Made by a program: the position numbers and the translations under genes. From contig JAJGOT010000003.1 in NCBI GenBank assembly GCA_022457155.1, positions 1,261,501 to 1,325,500 of the forward strand: a stretch of DNA of 64,000 nt. The letters are read 5' to 3'. Below the pieces are notes generated by a model. That model saw only the letters and a list, made by a program, of their open reading frames with translations. It was not told where the DNA came from and did not search any database. Origin of the DNA: Cladopsammia gracilis (Eukaryota; Cnidaria; Anthozoa; Scleractinia; Dendrophylliidae). The stretch's first letter is position 1, and the number at the start of each line of letters is the position of its first letter. This document shows positions 49,944 to 61,724 of the stretch, piece after piece.

Positions 49944-52900
49944 GATTCAAAGTACACTACTGTAAGTGGTTTCCTGATTCTTCGGTTTTACGCGTCAGCA
50001 ATTCTCGGACCCAACCTATTCGGCTTGAGAGAAAACCACGCCGACAAGAATGTGTCACGCACACTAACTATCCTGGCAAAGGTAAGTATTTCCAGGGTCT
50101 AGGCGTACTATAAAGATCTGTAGATATTGCACTGTCAGAAAATAACGCCGAGGGCATAACAACTTACTCACTCAATAAATTTCAACTTTAGGTTACATCT
50201 CATGTCTTCAGATAGAAACGGCAACTTCAGGAAAGATATTATAATGAAAGGGGAGGCAACTTTGAATTGAAATTCATTCATCGCAAGGTCAGGAAAATAG
50301 TGATCACGTGGTCATTTTTTAACTGGAAAAGAAACCAAGGTCGTGTGCAACGGACTGCATTAAAAGGAACTTTCATTCTAGAAAATGTCTGGCATCAACA
50401 CAGTCCTTTAGTGTCGCTATATTATGATCATGTATTTGTTCTACTGTTCGCAGACAGTCCAGAAGATTGGAAACATTGAGTTCCCTTAGCATTGCGGAAA
50501 GGAGGAACGGATGGGACCACTGTACAAGTGGATCGCATTTTACACAGACGAAGTCAAACGTAAGTCAAAGACTTTCTGGACAGGCTCGCTGATGTGGAAG
50601 ATGAAGAAAATAAGGTAACCATGACAACTGTCTGTCAAACAATGTCTGTTCACTATGAACTATCAACACATCCAACGTAAACAGTAGTCAAGATAAAATT
50701 ATGAAGTAGTTCAGCTGGATACCTTAAGATGTAATGAATATGCAAGATGACGTATGCCACACTTCATCTTGAATACTTAGTAAGACGCTACGGTAACCTT
50801 CTTAAAGTTCTTGGAACTCGATTTCACCTAATTAAACAATTTCTTTACGTACCCTTGTATATTTAGTTCCAGGCTGTGACCACAGGCGAAGGCCTACTCT
50901 GGGACCTTAACTCCCATACATACATACATACATACATGCAAAAGATGCCTTGCAATCTTTGTATATCTTGTATATATAATGAGGCTCCATGTTGTTCAAT
51001 TACGAAAAAATTAAACAAAAAAAAAATTAAACAAAAAAATTAAACAAAAAATATCAGATGAGCTCCAAAATTGAATGAAGCCAAATCTTATTTAATTTTA
51101 GGAATTGAATTTTTTCCTAATTGGACAAACTTAAGTATGGATATGAAGTCCTGTTCTTTATTAATTATATAGCATTCAGACACCAAACTATCCCGTAAGG
51201 TGGCTGTATGATAATAATAATAATACTCATCATCATCATCATAAATAATAATAAACTATAATATAATAATTATTATAGCTACATAAATAGTTGGCAAAAT
51301 AATAAATTAGTGAAAAAAGAAACTAATGTAAACAAAACAATCATGAATAGATAAGTCAATGTTTCTGTAGTATAAACACATATAGGATATTTTATTTAAT
51401 TAGTTTAATTCAATAACACCATGTTTTAATAGACAGGTGAGCATAATCCACATCACATGACATAGCATGAATTATTGTCATTGATTCCAGAATTAAAAAA
51501 AAAGTCTGTGCCAATGTTTTTCAAACAACTAGTATAAAAATCCACGGAAGCTGACGAATTTTTATACAACTCAGCTGAGGAGATATTAATGACAATCAAT
51601 TTTACTGAAATGCAATTTCTTTCTCCTTGAAAGTAATCAGACTTATCTTTTAGTCTTCCATTCGACCCATCCTCCGCACTTCACTGATGGTTTCCCTTGG
51701 AATCCAGCCCAATTGTTTGTTGTCACTGCCAGAAATGAAAACACCAATTGCCTTTTCGTTTCCTCGGGATAAAACAATTTAATTTCTTGTTCCTCGCGAA
51801 GCGAGGGCCGAAGGCCCGAGCGTAGCGAGGTTAATAAATTTGTCGTCCCTCGGGAGCTGAGCCGCGTGAATTCGAGCGAAAAATATATTTATATATATAT
51901 ATATATATTTATATACTCGATGGTGTCCGGCAGTTGCCTGGCAACAAAAATCGCGACCGCTGACAATGGCGTATTCATGTTTATTCATGGGGGCCGTGCC
52001 GGCGGCCGTCATAGTCTGTGAAAAAATGTTTACTCTCGGTGAAACACAACCAATTTCTGATGCAAATGAGAAAGAACAGCAAAGACAACAACGTTGGATT
52101 CCACAAGTGGCTGGAAATCCTTGTCCGTGTAAATTAACCACCGAAACTCCGCTGAACGGTGACTTGAAATTCAGCGCGATCGCGATCGAGCAACGAAGAG
52201 AGGTCAAGAGACCGGCATCGAGAGCATAGATTACAAAGACTTTGAACAGCCTAGGCACACCGTTTGACTAGGTTCAAACGCCTTGACAAAATGCCGCCAT
52301 TAGAATTCTGAACGAGACCGATCAGGAGAGGCGACACCGACTGGAAGACTGTTGGACAAAATGATTCTGTTCGGTAGACTCAACGAGAGGTGGCAAGAAT
52401 TACACGATCAGCTAAATACTCGTGACGAATATCTTTCATACCTGATACGGTAGGGAAAAGCAAACACTGATTACAGGAAAGGCTCAGAGAAGAAGAGCGA
52501 TTAAGAAATGTAGCTCAAAACACCGGCTAAACTACTGAGAGGATAATCAAACACTGAAACGCTGACGTCAAAACTAACGTCACTAAGGAAATTTTTAAAT
52601 GATCAAAACTACAGATAAATGATCAAAACTACAGATCACACAGGTGGAAATTATTTCCCAAATATACAACATTTACATGATGTAGCATTGTTTGTGAATG
52701 AAACAGTGATCGAGTTGTATGTATACAGTATCTTGAGTTTACAGCATTCTTCATAAAATAGTTCAATAAGAAATAACATTCGAATGGTTTAGTAAGGAGA
52801 ATTTCTGTTTACAATTTGGATAAAAACATTTCGTTAGGAAAAAACAATTTTCTGTTAGCAATCATGACCAGCTAATGTCAATGTGTAGCAACCCTATACA

Positions 52901-54455
52901 TGTAGCTAAACACATGACACATCAACATTACTGCTTCACATTTATTATTGGAACGGCGATCAGTATCTTAAATCTCCTCACAATATCAGTGTACGAGCAA
53001 GTACATAGATTATACAAATTGAGAACCTGATCACCTTCAACATAAGTTGTCTGTGGAAATTGAATACAAATTCACTGTAGTTATATGGCTATGTGAACTG
53101 CATTGACACCAGTAAGGAGAATGTACATCCACAAATTAATTTTGATTTCAAGATTTTTAAAGGCACTAACTGGTCATGAAGGCCTAAGTCCTGGTCTTAA
53201 CCTACAAATTCTCCATCCAGGTCTCTATACATTGCTTATGGTATTTGCAGAGAATCTGTTGCTTCATCTTGAATATTCATGTTTTGTAATCAATTTTGTA
53301 ATTCCCATGACCTGTATCCAAAATATAGTATTGTTACTGTTGGGAGAATCTCATGCCACTTTCACCATTGAGTTGTTATTTTTTGGACAACATCACTTTT
53401 CAGCAGCAGTAACCTCCTGTGATCTCAACCATTCAAACGAATAGAGAATTGCATTACCGATTGTTTGATTCCCAGTATATAGAACAAAAACTATAGCAGT
53501 ATGTAAAGGGAACAGGAGATAGCACTAGCTCACAAGTTTCAAAAATGGAATTTAATTAAGACAATCAAAATAAACAGAACAAGTGGTAAAACAGAACAAC
53601 ACTGCTGCATATTGTCCTGGACCCATGTCCTACAACAGTACTTAATACATCCACTTTCAGACCAATTTTCCTTCTGACAAAAATTAATGAAGACAGGGGG
53701 GGGGGGCAGTCCCATGGCAGTTACAGCGACCCACAGCTCAAAACCCAACACTGACTAACACCAGATCCCATTTATTTTATTTTAGGAAGACAGGGCACAA
53801 AGTACAAGTTAAATTGAAGAGACTGAGAACGAAATGTCTCAACTTTAAATGAGCTCATTGCCAGCAAGCAACCCAACCTCTCCATTTATATCAGAAATTC
53901 CATCTTTCCCTCCCACATCACTAAAATTTTGCAGTGCATCCTCCCCCGAGCTTCGCGAGGTTCTGCGAGACACGTATTTCTAGTAAATGAAGGTTGATGC
54001 CTTTTCTCAAAGACAGCAGTTCTTGAATTTAGGAAACTCCCTCCTTAAGCTTGGACAATCCTGTGAGATAAACCTTGATTTTTACAAAAGAAAGGAGGAT
54101 CAAGTTAACTTAATAGTAAACTCTTCGTAATTCTCAGTCCAGCAAAAACAGCAAAAAACAAATGACCATAAATTATTTTCTGTTCAGAAGAGAGCTATAC
54201 CTCATTTGAGTTGATGAACAAAAATACTTTCCTCATCACAAAGCATCCCTTAATTTCCATTATCTGCTTTGTCTAGCATTATCAAAACCCTTAAGAGTTG
54301 TCAGTGATGAATCTTCCCTGCTTCGCATTTTTACAAAAAAAAAAGGACGACCGGCCATGTTGTGTCTGTTTTCATCTCATGTACGTCACATGGAAGCGTC
54401 CTACCTATAGAACGACAAGGCACCAGTTACCAGTATCTTCTGGGTAATTTCCAAG

Positions 54456-54633
54456 ATGGCGAACGAAGCTAGCGATCAATGCAAAAATGGTACCTTTATT
54501 AGCAATCCGTTATTCAGTGAAGGGCTAAATGTAACAAATCTTTATGAATCATGGATTATGTTTGCCAGGCTAACTACAATGGAAGCCATACAGGATGTCA
54601 CGTTGAATCAATGTACAAATCTTCTAGTACCAG
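54456..54633 (+). CDS. Possible first exon of an unknown gene
   Basis: ATG in a good context (ccaagATGGCG), 59 codons without a stop, then a donor-like CAG|GTAACT. The peptide (MANEASDQCKNGTFISNPLF onward) shows no recognised domain. It lies inside the 4.98-kb element, so it could be the start of that element's gene or a captured host exon. No acceptor partner could be identified. Confidence 0.25.
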
Positions 54634-54641
54634 GTAACTTT

Positions 54642-54895
54642 GGGCCATTCCATTTAATGTCCGCACCCCCCCTATTGAAGGGTAGGGAAATCCTAGGGGG
54701 AGGGGAGGGGGTTCAAGAGTCATTTCTGAAGGGGTAACTTTGTCGGAACCTTTGATCAATCAACAACATCTTCCTTTTTCTGAAGGGGGAAATGTGTCGG
54801 CACTTTGATCTTTTTTTTTTCCTAAGGGGTAAAATTCATAATTACCCTTCAATGGGGGGGGGGAGGGGGGGTGCGGATATTAAATGGAATGGCCC
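54642..54895. mobile_element. Nested 254-bp MITE
   Basis: The ends GGGCCATTCCATTTAATGTC and its near-reverse complement (ATTAAATGGAATGGCCC) flank a G/C-run-containing core. A TTT flank on both sides may be the duplication. Confidence 0.6.
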
Positions 54896-56643
54896 TTTAT
54901 AAGAAATATGGAATGCAATAATTTTAGTATGTGGAGTATTTAAAGGATTGTGGCTACATCCCAGGCTTTCATTGTCAGCTGGAATCCTCATTAAGCTCCA
55001 TCAGATTATAAGATGATCTACTATTGCGGTTGCTATTCATTAACATAAACAGCTTCTATGTATATAATTTCCAAAGTAATTAGATTTGCCACTACAAACA
55101 AAATTTTTTTGTAAATCATCACTAAGCTTAAAACTAAAAATTTAATATTCTGTTTTACTATTCCTTTGTCTCGCTTAGAAGTGTAAGACTAAAATGTACT
55201 ATTTTATGAATACTTTTTTGTGGATTCACTGTTTGTTATCTTAGTTAATGTCACATACTTTGTAAACCAAAATAAGCTAAAATATTAACAGTCAATGTGG
55301 GATTTTTAAAAATATCCCTAGACCCTGTGACCCCATGCCTCTGGAATTTCTGCCATGATTAGCATTGCAGCCTTTTTGTTAGGCATCAGCAAACTAGTTA
55401 GTGCATGTTCAGGTCGTTCCTGGTAGTTCCACTGACAATCCAGTGGTGACTCCAAGGCATGATAAGGTTAAGTAAGAGAAACCTTAACTAATCTTTAGTT
55501 GTGAAATACCCTTACCACAGAGGCTATTGGAAATTCCAGAAGGATGGGATGTGTCAATTTATGTATTTTTGTGAAGGTAAAGACCCTGTTGTCCTTAAAA
55601 AATCACTATCTTTTGAAATCCATATTCTTTGGCGACTTCCCTTTGTGGATTGATTTTGAAATTACACTGAAAGTAGGATGAAATAATTAAATTGGTACTT
55701 TGCTTAGTGGCAAGATTGAGTGAGTTTGTGCGAGTTTAGGCGAGTTAAGGCGAGTTAATTCGAGTTAAGGCGAGTTAAGGCGAGTTAAGGAAATTTGAAC
55801 ATAATCTCAAGTTGCGAGTTAGGGCGAGTTAAGGCGAGTTAAGGCGAGCTAAGGTCCCAGAGTAGGCCTAGGCGAACTGTGTTCGGTCAGTCACTGATCA
55901 TCAAGAAAGGTTTCATGAAGAAGTGCCGCTACAGTGATTCCAGGCTGCCAAAACCATACAAATTCAAAAAGCGCTACTGTTGGCTGAGCACGGAAAACTT
56001 CCTTTACGCTAAAACAAATGATTCATAGGTAAGCATAAGGGTCCGTTCGGGACTGCGATGTATGTTACGAAAACTGCGCACCACCACTGAAAGCAACATG
56101 TCGAAGGATGAAATGAGTTATACAACTGAATTGTGTTATCATTTGTAAGATGTAGCATCATAACCTGACGCCGCTCATAATCAGTTGTGTTTTCCTTTCC
56201 AGACAAGGCAATTTCTACCGACAAGAAAGATTCCTGCAATTGAGCGAGTTGACGAGTCATCATTCTAAAGCAAACTTGAAGCTGCTAATAATTAGTGACG
56301 TATTCCTTTCCAAAAAATGCAATTTCTACCGACAAGGCAAATTCTTGCAATTGAGCGAGTTGACGAGTCAACGTTTCAGAAGCCAAACGTGTTCCAAGTG
56401 GTCAGTAAAGATTACGAAGACACTGTTCAAATCCTCTATCTCGCCGCGCAGGTAAGCACATCTGGTCCTTAATTGTTTAAATGAACATACACATATATTT
56501 TGAATAATTTTGAATTGTTTACTTTTATTCAGGATGTAAATGAAATGAATCAGTGGCTATCAGCGATAACGAAGACGACAATTTCCAATCCCAAAATGCT
56601 GAGCTATTTTCACCCGGGAGTGTTTCACAAAAATAAGTGGACA

Positions 56644-56731
56644 TGCTGCAAACGTGCACTCAGACAAGGTTAGTACAACTGATCACATGCTGCAAACGTG
56701 CACTCAGACAAGGTTAGTACAACTGATCACA
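56644..56731 (+). repeat. 44-bp splice-donor minisatellite, 2 units
   Basis: Same unit as 6795-7146, at the 3' border of the zinc-finger exon of RASA copy B. Confidence 0.9.
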
Positions 56732-57010
56732 TGCTCGACCATTTACCTCATTGCAGAAACTCTGTGGTAAAATTTCCTACTGAGTGTTAACCCCAGTAAG
56801 CAATGGCGGAAAACGCGAGGAAAAGAAAAATATAATTGACCTTGAACCCACATTTCCCTCCCTGACCCGATTGTTCAAAAGGGTGAACAAGGCTATCTAC
56901 CAGGCCCAGGTTGTTCAAAAACTGGATAGGGCTATTCACCGGATAAATCACTATCCAGTGCATAACACGATGGATTTTGTAAATACCACTGCGGATAGTG
57001 AGATTTATCT

Positions 57011-57158
57011 GGCCCCGGTTGTTCAAACGGTGAATAGCGCTATCCACCGGATAAATCACTATCCAGCGGATAACACAAAGGATTTCAGTTAATAGTTATC
57101 CACTGGGTAGTGATTTATCCAGTGGATAGCGCTATCCACCTTTTGAACAACCGGGGCC
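57011..57158. mobile_element. 148-bp palindromic MITE
   Basis: Begins GGCCCCGGTTGTTCAAACGG and ends with the near-reverse complement. Long arms contain GATAGCGCTATCCACCGGAT-type sequence. It is nested in older copies of the same family at about 56898-57000 and 57165-57180; a degenerate copy lies at about 7290-7360. Confidence 0.7.
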
Positions 57159-57482
57159 TGATAAATTGCTATCCAGTGCAAGACTTAACAAGACTTAACA
57201 AAACCAATTAATGTTGTTATTTATGCATGGGATAAGGATTTATTCAGTGGATGACCAGTGAGTGGATCGCGCTTGCAGCTTTTGTAAAACCGGATCCTGG
57301 AGTCTAACATTTGAATCTGAGGACGAAATCCCGCGAGAAATTATTTGAAAAGAAAAGAGCAATGGAGAAGTACTTTCCTAAATACTTTCAACTGTATGCT
57401 GATTCGTCTGCAAACGTGGTGTGTGGGCTATTAATAAATAGGCGCCTTGTAGGTTTTAAAAGATAAGCCTATTTTGCTTTAA

Positions 57483-58478
57483 CCCTTTAACTGGCAATCG
57501 TACATATTTGTACGAAAATCACTAGTAGTGATTTAAAATTCTGCAGCTTTCATATATCTACAGAAATGGTAGTAATAATCCCTTGTTAGGGCAAAGCAAT
57601 AAGTTTCATAGCATGAACAACCAACTACTTGACTACAACTATGGATTTCCGCTGCATATGGTTGTTCATTCGGCAGCAAATTCAGAAATGCCCGTTTTCA
57701 ACTTCCCAAGAAAACAACAAAAAACGCACATCTTTGCATCAATTTATTTTAATGAAAAAGTAACTCTAAATCCAAAAGTGTACATTTGCATCTAACTTCG
57801 AACCTATTCCTATGCATCCACTTAGAAAAATTCCCATCAATATTTCAACAGACCGAGCAATTTCCATTCAATCAGAGCTATTCTTGCAAACTTATAATAT
57901 CCTTATGCGCGACCGAAAGGAATTCTGGGTAATGCAACCATACCGGCGGCATGCAAGTCCCCTCTGTTTAAGTGTCGAGCCACCCAGACCAACTGGCAAA
58001 ATATTGCACCGATTGCATTCTTTAGAAGTCAAAAGTCGTCCAAATTGCCTTGGTAGGTCTCGAAATCCAACCACAGAAGGGCCAGAGAGACAACTTCACT
58101 CATGGACCGCCATGTTTTGCTACAAATACTTTTGGCGTTCCAGTCATAGTCAAATCATCTCTCACCTCTGGTTTCTTTCAGACGTTTGCCTCTGCCCACC
58201 ATTCCAGCTTAATGATGCCAGTCTGGGGGTTTCTGCAGTGAAAAATGACTCGAAAAAGCACTTATAAACCAAATTCTTATCCGATTCGAGTCCGTGTGAT
58301 CGCTAATCGAGCGAGCAACGGCTGAATACTGACGTCACAATGAAAATTCGAGCCCACGTTGATTTGAAACAGCGTATATTTTTATGTGAGCTATTTATAT
58401 GCAGTCACGAAATTCTACAGATTGCCTAGCCCCCACAAAACTGCTTTGGGAACCCAAAGAAATTTGCCAGTTAAAGGG
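57483..58478. mobile_element. 996-bp piggyBac-like non-autonomous element
   Basis: A TTAA duplication lies at both sides (57479-57482 and 58479-58482). The ends CCCTTTAACTGGCAA and TTGCCAGTTAAAGGG are perfect inverted repeats. Copy A has the uninterrupted intron here. TTAA plus CCCT ends is the piggyBac signature. No transposase; a 151-codon frame inside (57812-58267) shows no domain. Confidence 0.85.
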
Positions 58479-58843
58479 TTAACAGAAGCATTTGTTCTTT
58501 TTCAGCTGGTGGCTGCCAACTGACGCACACTCACGTGACTCTGAGTGACTGGCGAGATCCACTCGACCCAGACTCCGAAGCACAGATGATTTTCACTCAG
58601 CTCCTGCAGAGCCGGAAGGAGCTCAGAGAAAAATTCCTGGAAAGTAAAGAATTCCAGAAAGATTCTCTAGACCACAACCAAAATTCTCTTGAAACAGTGA
58701 AAGATCAACAGTTTCCTGCTAAGCCGGATCAAACGTCTTCGTCAGAAAGTGAGAGAGCTGTAGCAGCAAAACTGGTAGAAGTCATTGATGAGCTTGAAAA
58801 AGCTCATAAAACGCACGAGGAAAACGCGATTAAGAAATCGTAG

Positions 58844-61724
58844 AATTATCAACAGAAGTTACAATTTGTGTAGAACGGTAGCAAAATTTTTTCATATAAA
58901 TCTTTTTAAAACAATGTCAGGGATCTTAAATGACATTTTGAGAAGTCAAAGTTACATTTGGACTGAGTTAATAAATCTCAGTTTTTTAACTTGAGTCATT
59001 TAGAAAGTTAATAAAGTGACAAGCCGGTCGAGTAGGCAGTTGAGGTGGAATAAAATTAGACATTCATGTCCTGGAGGCATAAAATATCATGAATTTCGGC
59101 AAAGCTAGTTCAGCAGTATCTTTTATAAAGTTAATATATATTTACTTGACAAAATAAAAGAGGATTATATTAGAGAATATGCATGTCATTTGTTTGTTGT
59201 CTTTTCGTTTCTTTTATTTTAAGATATCACAACAATCTTTCTCAATCTTAAGGTGGTTCACCTAGATTTTTTGGCTTAACTACATCCCAACTTTAAAGGG
59301 CAGATCGCTCACTGTGTGAGCTCGGTCGGGCAAGTTGCTTCATTGGTTTGATGGACATCGATGTAACCATAGCAACGAACCGATGACTTCATGGTTTTTG
59401 CATATCAGCAATTTTCTCGACATCTAGACCTTAACTTTTAAAACGACATATAAGGCTAGATGCATGTCTCAAGACTGCAAAGTTTGAAAAAAATACTATT
59501 GAGCGTTTTCGAAAAATTTTCGAATAATATCCAGCAAAATTTTTAAGCCGATTCGCCTTACTCTTTGTTAATTTGTCGATGCAAGAGAGGATGAATTAAG
59601 AGAACAAATCCCCCATACATGAGCCTCTTTCAATGATAATTTTTTTCAATCTATTTTTAGCGCGTAGTCATACTGCGCGGCTATTTTAAGGAAGGCACCT
59701 GATTGGTCAGTTGTAATGACGTAATGAAATTTAAGAGTTGGCGACTGTGCTGTTCTGGGGCCTGTTTCTCAAGGGTCCCGAGCTAGAAAAAAAAAATCTC
59801 ACCTTCGCTTAATTTCACGTTCTTGTCTCTGTTCCTTTATACTCGCAGATTCCCCGCTGCTTATAGTTCCGTTTTTTCTGGAACTGACGAAGCTTTTCTC
59901 AGTCGAATGCTCATTGCGCTCGGAATGACAAAACACACGGAGAAACGCAATCACATCTTTCGCAGTTCGATTTACGATTTGAGTGAATATTGGACGTCAA
60001 CACGACGGCGACCACGACGCGGGGAAAAATCTTCGCAATGACACATGATCCTCTGATCATTGGCCGCGCGACTATGGGGACGAGAACTAAAATAACTTTC
60101 ACCGCGTGGCGCAAAGCTTAAATTAAATTGAAAAAACTATCATGGGGCATGGGGATGTGTTCTTTTAGTTTATCCTCTCTTGGTAGATGCTAGTGTTTTC
60201 TTAACAAATTTAAACAATATTTACATATTATACCTGTGGCCAGGAGCCCATCTTAATGGGTTCCTGCTGTGGCATAAAACTACTTTTCTTGAAGGTTTCA
60301 TCCAGTTTGCTTTAGTGTGATCAAAATCAGAAGCATCGACAAAAATTCCAATAAAAACGAAATCGTAAAAAGTGTGGAATGAGCATAAACAGACACGATA
60401 ACAAGGAGAAAAAAAAAACCGGGGAATCAATGCGGCATGCACCGAGGAATCCCGTGATGAATTTTCATTCAGGTGAAGTGGCTCCAGCGTGGAAAGTGAA
60501 TTTTTGCAACAAAAACAATCACAGCGTAAATTTCATTGGCAATGTGAGTAAAACAATTGATACACTTGAGAAGTTTGGAGAGCACTCAAGAAGCTATGTA
60601 CAAGCTAAGCTCAAACTTCTTTTCAAATTTTCATCTTAGACTATGACTACGTAGTCTCGCTTGCCCCGACACACGCGCGAGAAGGTGCACACACGCGCGT
60701 CACGTGTCCTCGCGACTGTCTATTTTCGTGCGCAATCACGAGATTCGCACGAGTCGTAATCCGGTTCTAATAATGTACCATAAACCTCAAATGCTTCGCT
60801 CGCTCCGCTTGGCTCATAAAGCGCCTGTCATGCAGGCTACAAATGCTTATCAGACAGAGGTCAGCAAATACAATGGTGTTTTGTAAAGCTGCCAAGGTCT
60901 TGATAAACCATATTTTCTGTTGGGTGTCGTGTTGCAAGAAGGCAGGGGAGGGGTGAGTCCGCTAAAGTCACGAACGGATTTGTCTTCCCGCAGCCTCCGA
61001 TTTTTCCCCTCTTCCTTCAGCTCCTCTATCAAAACTCAGTGCAGTCATACATGCAAGCATTGCCCTAACTATTTCTAAACGTGTCTATCTGCTAGGGCAA
61101 ATTACTTTCCATTTTTTTTTTTAAATTGAACATAAACATGTTCGATATCGTCTTCACGATATAGACCGATATACAATTTGTTAAATTCTAGCAGTAATCA
61201 TATATTGTAGTGCGTCTCCTTATCCACCTCGTCTTGACCTACTTCCCCAGTTTCCAGTTTGAAAGAGTTATTGTATTAGCTAAACGTTACAGTGCCTAAA
61301 CACCCAGTGAAACGAAAAAGATATGGTTATTATGGCCTATCAATGGACCCCTCAATGAAACTATGCTCAGTTTAGTATTCTATGTCTGATGCTAAACTTT
61401 TCATGTACAGAAAATAAATAAAACGACCTATTCACACTATTCTGAGTTATTGTTTTGTTCTTAAATGGGGTGCCAATTTTCGATTTTCTTCCCATAAATA
61501 TGGACAGGGTATAACGGAACACACCTATCCTAAATTGAAGGGAGTACTCCCTCCCCCTCCCCATATCCCAAGAGTCTCCTACACAGTCGTTTTTCGGGAC
61601 GTCAAACAACGCTTCTTCCCAATGGAGGAGCGTTCTGTGACAACCAAAATAACGGCTATGTAGAAGACTACGGAACACGAAGCGATAAATCGTTATCGTT
61701 ATCATCGTCATCGTCCATTTTCAG
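58844..61724. other. Spacer, paralogous to 7844-10640, with remnant TRIM flank
   Basis: Matches 7850-10640 closely. At 61010-61250 it carries the TRIM 5' flank, including an unoccupied Polinton target (AACTCA, 61033-61038). It then jumps at about 61255 to the RASA 5' flank, so the TRIM gene itself is missing from this unit. No gene. Confidence 0.6.

Larger units (their letters stand above)
50890..55869. mobile_element. 4.98-kb element with 20-bp inverted ends, 6-bp target duplication
   Basis: The left end AGGCCTACTCTGGGACCTTA and the right end are perfect inverted repeats over 20 bp. AGGCGA is duplicated at 50884-50889 and 55870-55875, and the uninterrupted exon is seen in copies A and C. 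The right subterminus is a tandem AAGGCGAGTT repeat (about 55730-55855). AG...CT ends with a 6-bp duplication resemble Mavericks, but I find no Polinton gene and no transposase inside. The interior has AT-rich DNA, a gcgaagcgag-type hairpin at 51792-51830, a nested MITE at 54642-54895 and a possible first exon at 54456. Superfamily unassigned. Confidence 0.75.
49944..58843 (+). pseudogene. RASA2/RASA3-like Ras-GAP, 3' half, copy B, disrupted
   Basis: The exons are 49944-50081 (RasGAP, VSGFLILRFYASAILGPNLF, intact donor), about 50463-50610, 50873-50889 joined after a 4.98-kb insertion to 55876-56028, then 56203-56451, 56533-56668 and 58506-58843. The last exon encodes the long C-terminal tail (TLSDWRDPLDPDSEAQMIFT onward), which is complete here. 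Lesions: CAG to TAG near the start of exon 2, an inserted element in exon 3, TAG as last codon of exon 3, and a 111-bp tandem duplication in exon 4 that creates a stop. The latter two are shared with copy C. Confidence 0.75.

Noticed and set aside
51779..52258. Overlapping plus and minus frames of 87 and 159 codons in the 4.98-kb element
   Set aside because: Mutually overlapping, no domain, minus frame runs through an AT microsatellite and a gcgaagcg hairpin.
57812..58267. 151-codon frame inside the piggyBac-like element as a transposase
   Set aside because: No DDD-type motif or recognisable domain, and overlapping frames of similar length occur on both strands.
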